Source: a virus. From it: 64,000 bases of DNA. Positions 35,501 through 43,730 of this stretch are shown here, piece by piece. The notes below the pieces were generated by a model that had not been told where the DNA came from, made no database searches, and was given only the letters and a program-made list of their open reading frames with translations. The translations under genes were made by a program, and so were the position numbers. The stretch spans positions 1-64,000 of IMG/VR virus record IMGVR_UViG_3300021963_000102, one strand, 5' to 3'. The stretch's first letter is position 1. Each line of letters starts with the position of its first letter.

Positions 35501-37984
35501 TAGTTTGTCTGGATAACAATCGTTAATTCCCACTGAACGTACATACTCCACTTTAAATGTTGTACCTGTGCCTAGATTGCTTTGAGCAAATGTAGGTGGT
35601 GTAAGCGATGCAATTAAAAAAGAATAGCTACCTGATCCACCAGTGTCTGTTGTTACATACTGATTATTTAAGTCAAGAGGCTCATTTAAGAATAAACCAC
35701 AGCATGGATTTGTATTATTGAGTGCACAATATTTAGTCCATCCATCAATATCAGTGGACATACTATATCCCGTAGGAGCAGCAATAACATTTCCTTGAGT
35801 TAAACCACATCTGGAAATTGGCCAAACTAGTCTAAATACAACAGTTTGTGGCGTAGAAGGAACTAAATCAATTGTGATCTTATATACATTATAAGTGTTT
35901 GATCCCATTGCTCCATCAGCACCTCCATTAAACTTTGGTGCAGGATAGTCCAAAGCACAAAGTTTGATGATGGTTTTCACCTCTGATGGAAGAATAGTTC
36001 TACTAGCTATCTCTCCTGTATAACAGTCAATGTAATCAATTGTACCAGGTGCTGTAGGGTAGATACTAAAGTTTCTACATATAGATGTATTACTTGTCGC
36101 AGCAAGAGGAATGGTGTAAGCATTGCTCTTTTCAAGTAAGAATGGATCTTGTCTTAGGTCATTGTAAGGATAGTTGGGGAAATAGTATTCTGTACCCTCT
36201 CTATCATACTTACCTACGTTTCTAAGGATACCCTTAGCTACAATAGATTTGTTTGTGCTTCTATCACCACGTATAATCTTAAAGCCAGCTATCTCACTTT
36301 TTTGTTCAGCAGTGAGATTGGAAGAGTTGATTAGAGATTGCACCTGCTGTACATCTATTCTTACACCCAGTGGGAATACAGCATCTTTCTGCATCACCAT
36401 TGAGTTTTCTCCTGTAAATAAAGCAGACTCAAATATAGGGCTCACCAGCACATCTGGGAACTTATGGTGTCTGATGGGTTGACCAGCTAAGTTTCCCCAT
36501 AATTCTTCATTACAAGGGTATTCTTCTGTAGATTGCCAGTAGCTAAATTCACCATTCTGGTAAGGTCCTTTGTAATCTACAGCAGGAGAATATCCTGGAG
36601 AGAATCCTGTAACAGTGGCTGTGTTGTATATCTTCCAATAAGGGCTAGTGTTTGCAATAGGATCTTCAGGATCACCTATGAAATCATCATTTGCTGTAGA
36701 AACAGGAAATAGATCATTAGCATTAGCAAGTCTTCCTGGGATGTGAAATCCATCAGTTTGTTTACCGTTCTTAAGAAGGAACACTAATTCAAATGCATAC
36801 ACCTCATCTCTTAAATAGCCTCTGAGGTTGGTGGCATTAAACTCATCCGCATAGGTTTGTGTATTAGGAATCCTATAAGTTTCCCATTGAAGAGTGACAC
36901 CACTAGCAATTTGCTGGTAGTTGATTCTTTCTATGGAGGTGAGTTGGTCCCATACTAATATATCACGTACAGCTGTAACATCTTGAGCCACCTCATAATA
37001 AGGAAACTTCTCAAAGATGTCATTCACTGTTAAGCGAATATCAGTTTTGTTTTGACCTGTGTAAGTGATCACCTGTGATAGGGTGTCAATGAAATAAGTG
37101 CCTATGAGCTCAACAGAGGTGATACCATTTATGGTTTTAATCACTGCTATGTTGAAATGCTGATAGAGTCCAGATCCTTCTAAGTTGCTGACAGTGAGTT
37201 CAATAGACCTACCTACAGGATAGTTGAAATTGGGAGTGGTTAGACTTGGATCAGCAACAGGAGTGGGATTGGTCACTGAGTAATATGATGTAAGAGGATT
37301 ACCATTAGCATCACAATACTGAATAGCAAATTGGTATGTACCAGCAATAAGCTCACCCCCTGTAGTGATGTTAGTCACTTCAAGCTGGGGAACCTGAAAG
37401 TTGGGCTGTACATTTAGTCCGTTACAATCTATTTGGTCACTGTATATAGGATCACAGGCTGGTGTTCCTGATATAAGAATATAGGGAAGATTCTCAGGAT
37501 TTAGGTCAATATATCTTCTGGGATTGAGACCATCTGTCCAATACACTTCTGTATTACACTCTGTGATTCTGTGGACAGCCTTATGAATAGGATGGTCAAT
37601 GTTAAAATTGAGACAAGGAGCATTTACATATGTATGATAGATGCAGTCGTTATTATCCATATACCCAATCTCAGAACCACCTGTGTCAGGATTGGTAATA
37701 AAGAATACATGTTTATTTCTTTCTGGAATGAAATGCTCACCAATAAGCACATATCCATCAGGGAAGCTAAGACAGAATACATTCCCTGGCTCATTCTGAT
37801 AGTTAACAGAATTTGAGTCAAAGTTCTCAACAGCAGCATTCAATGCATACGTTAGCTGACCTTTGGGAATCTGCGTAACAGATTGATCCATGTTAAGGCC
37901 AACGGTAGCATTGTTAGATTCTTGGACAACATTACTTCTGTTGGCACCAAGAATGTTTTTTATTTGTTCTAATTCATCTGCCAT
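32516..37984 (-). CDS. Large tail protein (tail stabilisation/muzzle type), 1,822 aa
   Basis: The N-terminus (NMDQSVTQIPKGQLTYALNAAVENFDSNSVNYQNEPGN) is typical of the large, conserved tail protein of crAss-like phages that closes the short tail. The body to about residue 1545 is beta-rich and Tyr/Asn-rich, with a long series of sheet-like segments. The C-terminal 275 residues are different: three Cys-rich domains of about 60 residues (starting near CECTTYSV, CECYVVYN and CDDCYEYT) joined by runs of 6-8 threonines, and a final poly-Thr tail (TTTTTTLPPL). It follows the tail tubular protein by 6 bp. The Thr-linked domains are probably surface modules and may be variable between relatives. Identity rests on position, size and N-terminal pattern. 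Confidence 0.7.
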   Translation of the reverse strand: MADELEQIKNILGANRSNVVQESNNATVGLNMDQSVTQIPKGQLTYALNAAVENFDSNSVNYQNEPGNVFCLSFPDGYVLIGEHFIPERNKHVFFITNPDTGGSEIGYMDNNDCIYHTYVNAPCLNFNIDHPIHKAVHRITECNTEVYWTDGLNPRRYIDLNPENLPYILISGTPACDPIYSDQIDCNGLNVQPNFQVPQLEVTNITTGGELIAGTYQFAIQYCDANGNPLTSYYSVTNPTPVADPSLTTPNFNYPVGRSIELTVSNLEGSGLYQHFNIAVIKTINGITSVELIGTYFIDTLSQVITYTGQNKTDIRLTVNDIFEKFPYYEVAQDVTAVRDILVWDQLTSIERINYQQIASGVTLQWETYRIPNTQTYADEFNATNLRGYLRDEVYAFELVFLLKNGKQTDGFHIPGRLANANDLFPVSTANDDFIGDPEDPIANTSPYWKIYNTATVTGFSPGYSPAVDYKGPYQNGEFSYWQSTEEYPCNEELWGNLAGQPIRHHKFPDVLVSPIFESALFTGENSMVMQKDAVFPLGVRIDVQQVQSLINSSNLTAEQKSEIAGFKIIRGDRSTNKSIVAKGILRNVGKYDREGTEYYFPNYPYNDLRQDPFLLEKSNAYTIPLAATSNTSICRNFSIYPTAPGTIDYIDCYTGEIASRTILPSEVKTIIKLCALDYPAPKFNGGADGAMGSNTYNVYKITIDLVPSTPQTVVFRLVWPISRCGLTQGNVIAAPTGYSMSTDIDGWTKYCALNNTNPCCGLFLNEPLDLNNQYVTTDTGGSGSYSFLIASLTPPTFAQSNLGTGTTFKVEYVRSVGINDCYPDKLDAFDDPSSKYRHVFNSPETSFGQPFLGGVLKLENVIFGAGKSHFVQVQKNAMYRLLSAEAQQDALNSANNIAAITTDYNASALFAAYQAYLTIYVNGITRRNYAYSYNSIASYDYSNLINNGLGVKQRELELKQYLIPGVQGVGDDKNVNNWSRESSVYLKTKSNRPALPFPNQTPTISGLVNDRSRTTLSESGTCGTPAQEQYISVISYYGSLKNIFVNQYGQMYSYDTVDTGFQRDITPLTGPIVATFFGGDTFISKFAFKTKLPFFIDNRVNAPDDSDIFFDEIGNVAYPVYWHSGRSILTTAVAGPQTLTNFISIKANNLDCPNSQTPITSPGRTYYDGKMYLFAYGVPYFYCESSYNVDLRQAFNNREGDFWPHVSTGIPDDWVQEDYVSIAQDNTYYYNTTFSKQNKENTFTHLPYDWKSVCFTNFPFRTIYSDSQELTTSPNANNWLIYRASSFFDFPQNYGPLVSLDGIQNKAILARFENKSLLYNTLLTINTSNPQAAYIGNPSLFTSAPPIDFAETDLGYVGSQNKMLLKIPQGQITIDAKRGQVFLIAGNQVQDLSAFGSGMNRFFTDHLAFEILRYFPKVDVDNHFNGVGLHGVYDSKFDRVIITKLDYIPKLNNIVYDDTDFNFYLEEEVECCDGTEIIRKQVYLTDSEYFCNKSWTLSFNFNTKSWISFHSYIPNFYIAENNFFYSGVNDCCADFEAVVGNPVPNTTTTTTTQFECECTTYSVENQSSETLYYDYIDCNNQPQNSTPIIGGEIQTVCVCGDEIYAAAKGLNVTLVGSGCITTTTTTTAFTGCDLEGEACEITTTTTTSTSTTTTTTTAYPCECYVVYNSNEITHLVASYKCDASQLSYTPVEAGQVINICVSTQIVPYSDPGVIITLCGTPCTQDSDCEECTTTTTTTLAPGCDDCYEYTVTSELGATFQWIDCQGFTQTDSIGVDGSYNILCAVEGSVTFTFGFGTATQGDYCGNTCGTTTTTTTLPPL

Positions 37985-37990
37985 TTCCTA

Positions 37991-38965
37991 TTAGTTATTA
38001 CGTCTCCAACCATATCTATTAGTACGATTGGGGAGTTCATACATATTAAATCTGTTAAGGTCATTCTTGATTCTACGTTGCTTAGTCCAAGCATCTTGCT
38101 TCTTAATCTCAATATCAGCCATGATGAATGCTTCTTCAGCCTGTTGTTTGTAGAAGGCTAGCTTTGATTGAAGCTGATTAAAGGTTTCATCATTGGTCTG
38201 GTTGGTGAGAGTTTCAATCACCTTATATTTGATGAAAGCCTCAATATATTCTCTAATACGATAGTTGTCAGGAATTAGCTGATTTCCATTAGGATCATAG
38301 TCTGTAGCATAGAACAATAGATGCACAATTCCATTACGGAAGTTGGTAACAAACTTATTGTCTCTAATATCAAATGAGTCATATCCAGCAGATCCTGGTG
38401 TAAACTCATGTAAAGGAGGAGCTTCTTGATAAAACTCCCAGTTGTTTGTATAATCTACACCACAGTTCTTCCTAGCAGAAATGTTTCCTGGTTTTAATAG
38501 GTATTCTCTTCTGTATTGAACAGCAGCAGTGTTGTTAGACTTATAGACAGCCTGAATAATAGCAGGCATACAATTCCCATCACACTGTGGATTTTGACAT
38601 CCAGGGTTGTTACAAGGGGTGCCTCCAATAGTGAGTGGGGAGATTTGAATAGTAGTGTGTGTAGAAGCTTGAGAATAGAAAGAATTAGCTGACTGATAGG
38701 GGTAACCATTCACTGCTGTACACATCCAAGCTTCACGTACAGCAAAGAAGTTATCTGGTAGCCTAGCTTCATAGTCAGATATGTTGAGAATGTCTTCAGC
38801 AATTACATAGGTGGTTCTACCCAGCTTTCTAAGACACTTGTCCAGATAGGTGGGGAACATTAGATCATCAACAGCACCAGTATCAAAATAGCTCTTAAAC
38901 TCCTCTTTTACAATAGAGTAGGTGGGCTCTGGGCTGGTGAAGTTGTATTTATAGTAGTATGACAT
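37991..38965 (-). CDS. Tail tubular / head-tail ring protein, 324 aa
   Basis: It begins MSYYYKYNFTSPEPTYSIVKEEFKSYF, with DYEARLPDNFFAVREAWMC near residue 65, the pattern of P22 gp4-like connector and ring proteins seen in short-tailed phages. A Cys cluster (CNNPGCQNPQCDGNC, about residues 117-131) could bind metal. The C-terminal half is helical (VIETLTNQTNDETFNQLQSKLAFYKQQAEEAFIMADIEIKKQ), as expected for a dodecameric ring. It lies between an IHF-like gene and the large tail protein, 6 bp from each. I judge ring or tail-tube function likely. Confidence 0.65.
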   Translation of the reverse strand: MSYYYKYNFTSPEPTYSIVKEEFKSYFDTGAVDDLMFPTYLDKCLRKLGRTTYVIAEDILNISDYEARLPDNFFAVREAWMCTAVNGYPYQSANSFYSQASTHTTIQISPLTIGGTPCNNPGCQNPQCDGNCMPAIIQAVYKSNNTAAVQYRREYLLKPGNISARKNCGVDYTNNWEFYQEAPPLHEFTPGSAGYDSFDIRDNKFVTNFRNGIVHLLFYATDYDPNGNQLIPDNYRIREYIEAFIKYKVIETLTNQTNDETFNQLQSKLAFYKQQAEEAFIMADIEIKKQDAWTKQRRIKNDLNRFNMYELPNRTNRYGWRRNN

Positions 38966-38971
38966 AGTGTA

Positions 38972-39448
38972 TTATCTTTTCCATTCACGATAGATTTGCT
39001 GATACTTGTCATTGGTTTTCAAGTAGTGTGACAAAAGTCTGGAGGTGGTTCTAGAGGGTTTGAAATACCAAAGCTCACCGTGTTTTAATCTGTGAGAGTT
39101 TTTAAACCACATCCATCCAAAGAAATATCCTTCTGTATGGAAGTTGAAATTGTAGATGATTTTACCCTTCTCTTTTGTCTTTTTCCAATCTACAGGCAGG
39201 TTGACAAACTCTTTACCATCTACTCCCTTCATCTTTCTACGCTTCTTCTTATTGATGGAGAACTCACCAAACCCAAAAGGGAGCTTTGCTTTCTCCCCAG
39301 TTTCTAGAATGTATTCCTTAAAAGCGTCTGTAAAAGAATAGATGATGTTTCTCCACTCATCAAATGTAAGTTTGATGGAGGGGTGCTTCTTACAGAAATT
39401 GTTGTAGTTTTCTTTGCTTGAACTTCTCCAATCTACCTTTATTCGCAT
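38972..39448 (-). CDS. HU/IHF-like protein in the tail block, 158 aa
   Basis: Residues 28-72 follow the HU/IHF plan: a helical N-part (LTFDEWRNIIYSFTDAFKEYILETGEKAKL), then the glycine turn FGFGEFSI at 58-65 and a basic strand (KKKRRK). HU/IHF proteins bend DNA as dimers; crAss-like phages are known to carry IHF-like genes inside the tail-gene block. The C-terminal half (YNFNFHTEGYFFGWMWFKN, SRTTSRLLSHYLK) is an extra aromatic domain absent from bacterial HU, so a structural role in the tail ring is as plausible as DNA packing. It overlaps the next upstream gene by one base. Confidence 0.65.
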   Translation of the reverse strand: MRIKVDWRSSSKENYNNFCKKHPSIKLTFDEWRNIIYSFTDAFKEYILETGEKAKLPFGFGEFSINKKKRRKMKGVDGKEFVNLPVDWKKTKEKGKIIYNFNFHTEGYFFGWMWFKNSHRLKHGELWYFKPSRTTSRLLSHYLKTNDKYQQIYREWKR

Positions 39449-40176
39449 TAATTGGTTGGTTTAGTATTGGGGGCCTGACCATCAATACCTTCTGCTGTCA
39501 TATCTGTCTTGAGTGAGAAATATGTAGCCAGAAGCTTTTGAGAGGTGAGCTCCAATACCTGCTTCTCCAGATAGCCTGGAAGAGCAAACTCCTTGTCTAG
39601 TGGATTAACACATAGTTGTTCCACTGTATACTGAGGAGTACCGCAACCACAAGCTGGATAGAGTATTTCATTAGGAACATCCTCCTCAAACAGAGCCACT
39701 AGTCTGATAGCCTGTAGAAGCGGATTGCTCACATATAGATAGCCATTGCTTATCCAATAATACTCTTCCTTCTTAATGATGGGAAGTTTTAGAAGATTTA
39801 TATACCTATTGATGGTTATTTCCTTCAGCTTTTTTCCTTGTCCACTCATTGCATTAATTGAGTAGACACCCTGTATTACATATTGGTAATTACCCTCAGA
39901 AATACGAGGAAGTTTGTATTTGCTCCTAGCCACTGAGCAAGGGTCAACATATTCACAACATTCGGAAATAGGAACCTCTATCATCTCCAGACAAGGAATA
40001 GTGGTGAACAGAGTGTCTGTTGCCCACAACTTTCTGAGGTTGGTTTCCCTTTTGAGAAGCAAAAGAGAATTGTTCCTAATTTCAGAAGCAATAGCCCTGT
40101 CCGTAATCAAGCTATCTGTAGACAGAAGCTTGTGGGCAGAGCGTACATCTGAAACTAATTTCCTTAACGTGGCCAT
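39448..40176 (-). CDS. Conserved tail/neck structural protein, 242 aa
   Basis: The protein starts MATLRKLVSDVRSAHKLLSTD and contains SLLLLKRETNLRKLWATDTLF, PISECCEYVDPCSVARSKYKLP, and a basic motif in the middle (GKKLKEITINRYINLLKLP). Three Cys pairs are present (CC, C...C, CGC). There is no catalytic motif. It is coupled at both ends by 1-bp overlaps to the metallophosphoesterase and the HU/IHF-like gene. The context of ring and tail genes suggests a connector component. I recall this sequence type as a conserved hypothetical of Bacteroidota phages, but cannot name a family. Confidence 0.6.
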   Translation of the reverse strand: MATLRKLVSDVRSAHKLLSTDSLITDRAIASEIRNNSLLLLKRETNLRKLWATDTLFTTIPCLEMIEVPISECCEYVDPCSVARSKYKLPRISEGNYQYVIQGVYSINAMSGQGKKLKEITINRYINLLKLPIIKKEEYYWISNGYLYVSNPLLQAIRLVALFEEDVPNEILYPACGCGTPQYTVEQLCVNPLDKEFALPGYLEKQVLELTSQKLLATYFSLKTDMTAEGIDGQAPNTKPTN

Positions 40177-41426
40177 TATATATACTGTTTGAAAATGTTT
40201 GTCATTCCATTAATTTGGTCTATGAGAAAGCCAGTCACCTCACCTTTAGAAACTGTATATCCATTTTTATCATCCCATCCACTCTTTGCTGTAGAGAAAG
40301 CTGGAAGCTGGTAAAACTTGATACCATTGAAATCTAAGCTCATCTCATGATGTTTGTCTCCTGTGAAGATGTAGAAGTGATCATGGTCTGACCAATCACT
40401 CTTATATTCCATAGGAAACAAGTTAGCAAGCTTGGCAGGTTTAAGAGCATCTCCATGGTTGAACATCATTGCTGAGTATCCATAGCTCACATACTTTCTA
40501 TACCTAGGAGAGATGTCAAAAACTAAACGTTCTTCATTTCTGAAATAAGTTTGTAACCAGCTAGCTAGATGCCAGCCTACAAACTCATCATGGTTACCAG
40601 CTACAAAAATCACCTCAACATTTATTGCTTTTTGAAGAAGCAGGTTGATGACACTTATTTCATGTTCACATATAGCTTGGAAAGCGCTGTGATAGGAAAG
40701 AATGTTCTGTTGAGGAGTGCCCTTTGTAGTGGTGTTGGTGAACTCACTGTTAAACTCGTCTGACCCAATAATGTATTTAATATCTGTTAGATTGTTAGCT
40801 AGGGAGGCTTGATTTAGAATAACATCCACCTTTTGAATGAAATTGTTAAATCTCTTCTCAATGTTGTTATCTCCTCCTATGTCCAGTTTGTTTAAATGGG
40901 AGTCTTGTTTATTGATTATTAAACAGGAGTCTTTCTTATCTAAATCAAACTCAGGACCTACTATCTGGGATGAACAGGGTTCATATGTGCTTAAGAAAGA
41001 AACAAAGCTATCTTGGAATATCTGTTCATCTTTCTTTTTGCCCAACCAAGCCTTCACTTGGTAGTGAGGCTGGTCAGCATTTCCCCAGTAGTTTTGGACG
41101 TATTTAGTTATTTCCCACTTGTCTGTATCTATCTTACATTTCTCAATAAGTTCTTCTAAACTCTTGATTTCTTCCTTTGAGTTGAACACCACCTCACCTG
41201 TTCCCTTCTGTACATCTTCAAAGAACCTTACCACTTGGTCTTCTAGGTCTCCAATGTAGTTCCCCACCTCTGCCTCATTTCTAGTATCTTCCGAGTTTTT
41301 TATCTCTCTCAGCAGTTCATCCACCTCAGCTTCTTTAATGTTTAGCTTTTCTGCATAGAACTTTTTGCTCTTCTTCCAGTGAAGCATTTGCTCCAGCTGT
41401 TGCAGAAGGGATTGATTTTCAGGCAT
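40176..41426 (-). CDS. Calcineurin-like metallophosphoesterase with N-terminal helical region, 416 aa
   Basis: The metal-binding motifs of the metallophosphoesterase fold occur in order: D175-x-H177 (NKQDSHLNK), a degenerate GDxxD segment (GSDEFNS, 221-227), GNHD at 277-280, NHGD at 323-326 and GDKHHE near residue 350. The fold includes Mre11/SbcD nucleases and protein phosphatases; the substrate here cannot be read from sequence. The first 50 residues (HWKKSKKFYAEKLNIKEAEVDELL) look like a helix-turn-helix, so DNA binding is possible. It is the first gene behind the promoter at 41,455-41,486 and precedes the tail genes. Confidence 0.8.
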   Translation of the reverse strand: MPENQSLLQQLEQMLHWKKSKKFYAEKLNIKEAEVDELLREIKNSEDTRNEAEVGNYIGDLEDQVVRFFEDVQKGTGEVVFNSKEEIKSLEELIEKCKIDTDKWEITKYVQNYWGNADQPHYQVKAWLGKKKDEQIFQDSFVSFLSTYEPCSSQIVGPEFDLDKKDSCLIINKQDSHLNKLDIGGDNNIEKRFNNFIQKVDVILNQASLANNLTDIKYIIGSDEFNSEFTNTTTKGTPQQNILSYHSAFQAICEHEISVINLLLQKAINVEVIFVAGNHDEFVGWHLASWLQTYFRNEERLVFDISPRYRKYVSYGYSAMMFNHGDALKPAKLANLFPMEYKSDWSDHDHFYIFTGDKHHEMSLDFNGIKFYQLPAFSTAKSGWDDKNGYTVSKGEVTGFLIDQINGMTNIFKQYI

Positions 41427-41454
41427 TTACGTTTTGATTTAGTTAAAATTGCAG

Positions 41455-41486
41455 TAAAGGTAGGAAACTTTTTGATATTTCCCAAA
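41455..41486 (-). promoter_or_regulatory. Bacteroidota-type promoter for the tail unit
   Basis: Read leftward: TTTG, 20 bp, TACCTTTA, matching TTTG-N20-TAnnTTT with A at the last position. It lies between the terminator at 41,531-41,594 and the metallophosphoesterase ATG (28 bp away), where a new transcription unit would be expected to begin. Confidence 0.6.
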
Positions 41487-41530
41487 ATTATCCAAACATT
41501 TTTCGTTATCCATGATAACATTTTTGGTTA

Positions 41531-41594
41531 TAAATAAAAACTCCCCAGGGTAGAAACCCCAGGGAGAAGCCCTGAAAACCAACAAACAGGGCTT
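41531..41594 (-). terminator. Double-hairpin terminator ending the decoration-gene unit
   Basis: Read leftward: an 8-bp stem (AAGCCCTG...CAGGGCTT, positions 41,594-41,567), then a second hairpin of CTCCC, a 2-nt internal loop, GGGT, loop, ACCC, 2 nt, GGGAG (41,566-41,541), directly followed by TTTTTATTTA. This is a classic intrinsic terminator. Confidence 0.8.
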
Positions 41595-41605
41595 TTTGAT
41601 AGCCT

Positions 41606-41863
41606 TTACATTATCATAGTGGTGGTTGTGGTTGTACACTCCACTATACTAATGTCAATATAATTTGTGCATACGGGAGGATTGTCAGACATCACCCTAA
41701 TGATAGTGGTTCCATTAGGAACTAATACACTTGTATACCCAGCTAACAGAGCTGCTTTAGAAACACCTGTTTCAAAGGCTGATGTATATCCATCCACATC
41801 TGAATACAGGTTAAAAGGTCCTGTATCAGATCCAGCTACAGTGAGAGTTATTACTACAATCAT
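41606..41863 (-). CDS. Small decoration-type protein with poly-Thr tail, 85 aa
   Basis: Nearly the whole protein is one beta-type domain (ITLTVAGSDTGPFNLYSDVDG..., TTIIRVMSDNPPVCTNYIDISI) similar to the N-terminal 70 residues of the 288-aa tail-associated protein. It ends ECTTTTTTMIM, one of several Cys-plus-poly-threonine tails in this region. The start ATG overlaps the upstream stop by 4 bp (ATGA), and the terminator follows within 12 bp. A small virion surface protein is inferred from the tail and neighbours; no function is known. Confidence 0.65.
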   Translation of the reverse strand: MIVVITLTVAGSDTGPFNLYSDVDGYTSAFETGVSKAALLAGYTSVLVPNGTTIIRVMSDNPPVCTNYIDISIVECTTTTTTMIM

Positions 41864-42171
41864 AATAAAGTGGTGGTAGTGGTTGTTGTTGGTAAGCAGC
41901 CATTTACAAGCTCACAGAACTGAACGTGGAATGTGGGATTTACACGAAGAAGGATGAGAATAGTGTTCAGAATGTATTCTGGACATATCTTAGAATCTAT
42001 CTTCTCTAGAGCAATATCAAGGGAATCTCCTGTATTTACACCAGAGCATGGAAGGTTGTTCCCATTGTAGATAATTTGACTAGCATCTAGACAAACTGGA
42101 GGACAAGGACCCATTCCTTCTGGGTATACAGGCCCTGTCTGATAACAGGGCATTCCTGGTAAACAAGCCAT
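41860..42171 (-). CDS. Small shared-module protein with poly-Thr tail, 103 aa
   Basis: It begins with a Cys/Pro-rich segment (MACLPGMPCYQTGPVYPEGM), then the shared module (QIIYNGNNLPCSGVNTGDSL, ALEKIDSKI) also present in the 831-, 131- and 381-aa proteins, then a hydrophobic stretch (YILNTILILLRVNPTFHVQF), and ends CLPTTTTTTTLL. The four-base overlap with the next gene indicates translational coupling. The mix of module and tail suggests a small exposed virion component; this is inference. Confidence 0.6.
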   Translation of the reverse strand: MACLPGMPCYQTGPVYPEGMGPCPPVCLDASQIIYNGNNLPCSGVNTGDSLDIALEKIDSKICPEYILNTILILLRVNPTFHVQFCELVNGCLPTTTTTTTLL

Positions 42172-42182
42172 TTATAATTAGT

Positions 42183-43328
42183 TTATGGGATGTACATAAT
42201 ATAGTAGCAAGCAAGAACAGGTGGGATGTTATTATGAGACTGGCCACCTCCTGTAGAATCATTATTCACACCTACAAATATTCCTGTTGTTTTTGTTTCA
42301 CTTAATCCAAGAGTGGGTAAATTATTGCTACCTGTCATTCTATAAGACAAATCAGTTTCTAAATCATGTCTAAAATCAATGAATGTAGAAGGTGTTACAT
42401 CAGGAGCAGATGAGCCACTAGCAATAGCACCAACAAGTAGGTGGTTGTGTCCAGGATCTACAAGAGTGGTGTTAGCAACGTGTGTGTGGGCAGGAATCTG
42501 TGGAGTGGTAAGTGTAATAGTGTTAGCACCTGTGGTAGTGTTGAGAGCATAGTTGGGGTTACCAGCTACACCAGGATCAACCACTGGACTAAGAGCTCCA
42601 CCACCTGGAACAGCTTGAATAGCTCCTACAGGAATTCTTCCACGCTTATCAGGAGTGCCATTAGCACCATTACATAGATAGATGTCTTCAAACCCATTAG
42701 CAGGGATACCTATACCAGCACCATCAAAGTTGCTGAGAGATCCATAGTATTCCACCACTGTATAAGGAACCATTCTATCCTTGTATTGTGTTACACCAGG
42801 AGCTGGTGTACAAGCTGCTACAAGAGCACAGAGCTCTGATTTCTTTACATAGTTGGTTTCAACATCCACTACAAAAGCATCAAAATTACCTTCTAGTAAG
42901 CAGAGCTTTGTAATGACAGCCTGAAGAATAGCGTGTGTGCCAGAGTTAGCATTTACACCTGAAAGACAATCTACATCATAAGGCCCTTCTAAAGCTGCTA
43001 AATCTGCTACAATAGCATCCACTTGCTCCTGTAAATCACAGGCAGCTTTAATAAGAGCTATAAACAGATCAAGAGCTGTAAGGTCTTGACAGTCAGGTAG
43101 ATACTGTTGAACAAGTTCACATATAATATCAGGATCAATAACTGGCTTGATTCCTGTAGCATCTAATGTAGAAGTGAGAAATCCAATAAGAGTTTGTTCT
43201 ACATAAGAAAGGGAATCTCCAGTTTGGATTCCTAAGAGTGGAACATTCACTCCTGTATATTTGACGCACTGATCTGATACTATCTCAGCGCAACCATTAA
43301 AGCAATTTGAACAGTTTGAGGAGGACAT
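42183..43328 (-). CDS. Fibre-like protein with tail-collar/microcystin-dependent C-terminus, 381 aa
   Basis: The N-terminal 50 residues carry the shared module (QCVKYTGVNVPLLGIQTGDSL). A helical middle (about 60-170) follows. From about residue 195 the protein has the layout of the phage tail-collar / microcystin-dependent protein domain: a FEDIYLCNGANGTPDKRGRI segment (about 223), IPVGA, the PAHTH motif near residue 279, a second HNHLL, and the end HNNIPPVLACYYIMYIP. Such domains form trimers at fibre tips or collars. Its position among decoration genes suggests a head or collar fibre. Domain assignment is by motif and fairly secure. Confidence 0.75.
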   Translation of the reverse strand: MSSSNCSNCFNGCAEIVSDQCVKYTGVNVPLLGIQTGDSLSYVEQTLIGFLTSTLDATGIKPVIDPDIICELVQQYLPDCQDLTALDLFIALIKAACDLQEQVDAIVADLAALEGPYDVDCLSGVNANSGTHAILQAVITKLCLLEGNFDAFVVDVETNYVKKSELCALVAACTPAPGVTQYKDRMVPYTVVEYYGSLSNFDGAGIGIPANGFEDIYLCNGANGTPDKRGRIPVGAIQAVPGGGALSPVVDPGVAGNPNYALNTTTGANTITLTTPQIPAHTHVANTTLVDPGHNHLLVGAIASGSSAPDVTPSTFIDFRHDLETDLSYRMTGSNNLPTLGLSETKTTGIFVGVNNDSTGGGQSHNNIPPVLACYYIMYIP

Positions 43329-43338
43329 TTATTTAGGT

Positions 43339-43467
43339 TTATGTGTGAGGAAAAAGAAGAGTGGTTGTGGTGGTAGTGGTTGATAGACAATCTGTTGGTA
43401 TGCAGTTGTTTGGATAGTAAACTGTTACTATCACAGGGTCTCCACAAGGATCGTAATAGCAGTTCAT
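43339..43467 (-). CDS. Very small Cys-rich protein with poly-Thr tail, 42 aa
   Basis: Reading from the ATG gives MNCYYDPCGDPVIVTVYYPN, then a Cys-rich stretch and seven threonines ending LLFPHT. The ATG overlaps the upstream stop by 4 bp (ATGA), and the TAA lies 10 bp before the collar-type gene. The tail (DCLSTTTTTTTLL) is nearly the same as that of the 103-aa protein, which supports a real gene despite its size. Confidence 0.6.
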   Translation of the reverse strand: MNCYYDPCGDPVIVTVYYPNNCIPTDCLSTTTTTTTLLFPHT

Positions 43468-43730
43468 TTGCTTATCAACAGTTTAACCCTACTAGCAATC
43501 ATCTCCACAGTATACATCTTTGCATAATTTGGATTGCAAAACTTATACGTGAGGATTCTTTTGTAATTCAGCAGGTCTAATATAGCTCCTGCTGGAACAG
43601 GTTGATTTAAAATAAATACAACGTTATTGTACAGATTTCCAGCTAGTTGCTTGAGTTTGCAATCAATGTCATTAAGCAACGCTGGAATTGTGGAACATTC
43701 TGGATAGTTGATTAATCTGGGAGTTAACAT
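43464..43730 (-). CDS. Small helical protein, 88 aa
   Basis: The start is placed at MLTPRLINYPECSTIPALL; an earlier in-frame ATG at 43,790 would add 20 residues that overlap the zinc-ribbon gene further and look non-coding. The protein continues DIDCKLKQLAGNLYNNVVF and PVPAGAILDLLNYKRILTYKF and has no catalytic motif. It overlaps the upstream zinc-ribbon gene by 59 bp in another frame and the downstream 42-aa gene by 4 bp. Function unknown. Confidence 0.6.
   Translation of the reverse strand: MLTPRLINYPECSTIPALLNDIDCKLKQLAGNLYNNVVFILNQPVPAGAILDLLNYKRILTYKFCNPNYAKMYTVEMIASRVKLLISK

Noticed and set aside
41439-41639. A 66-residue leftward ORF
   Set aside because: It runs through the terminator hairpins and the promoter, overlaps the 85-aa gene in another frame and begins inside its poly-Thr tract.
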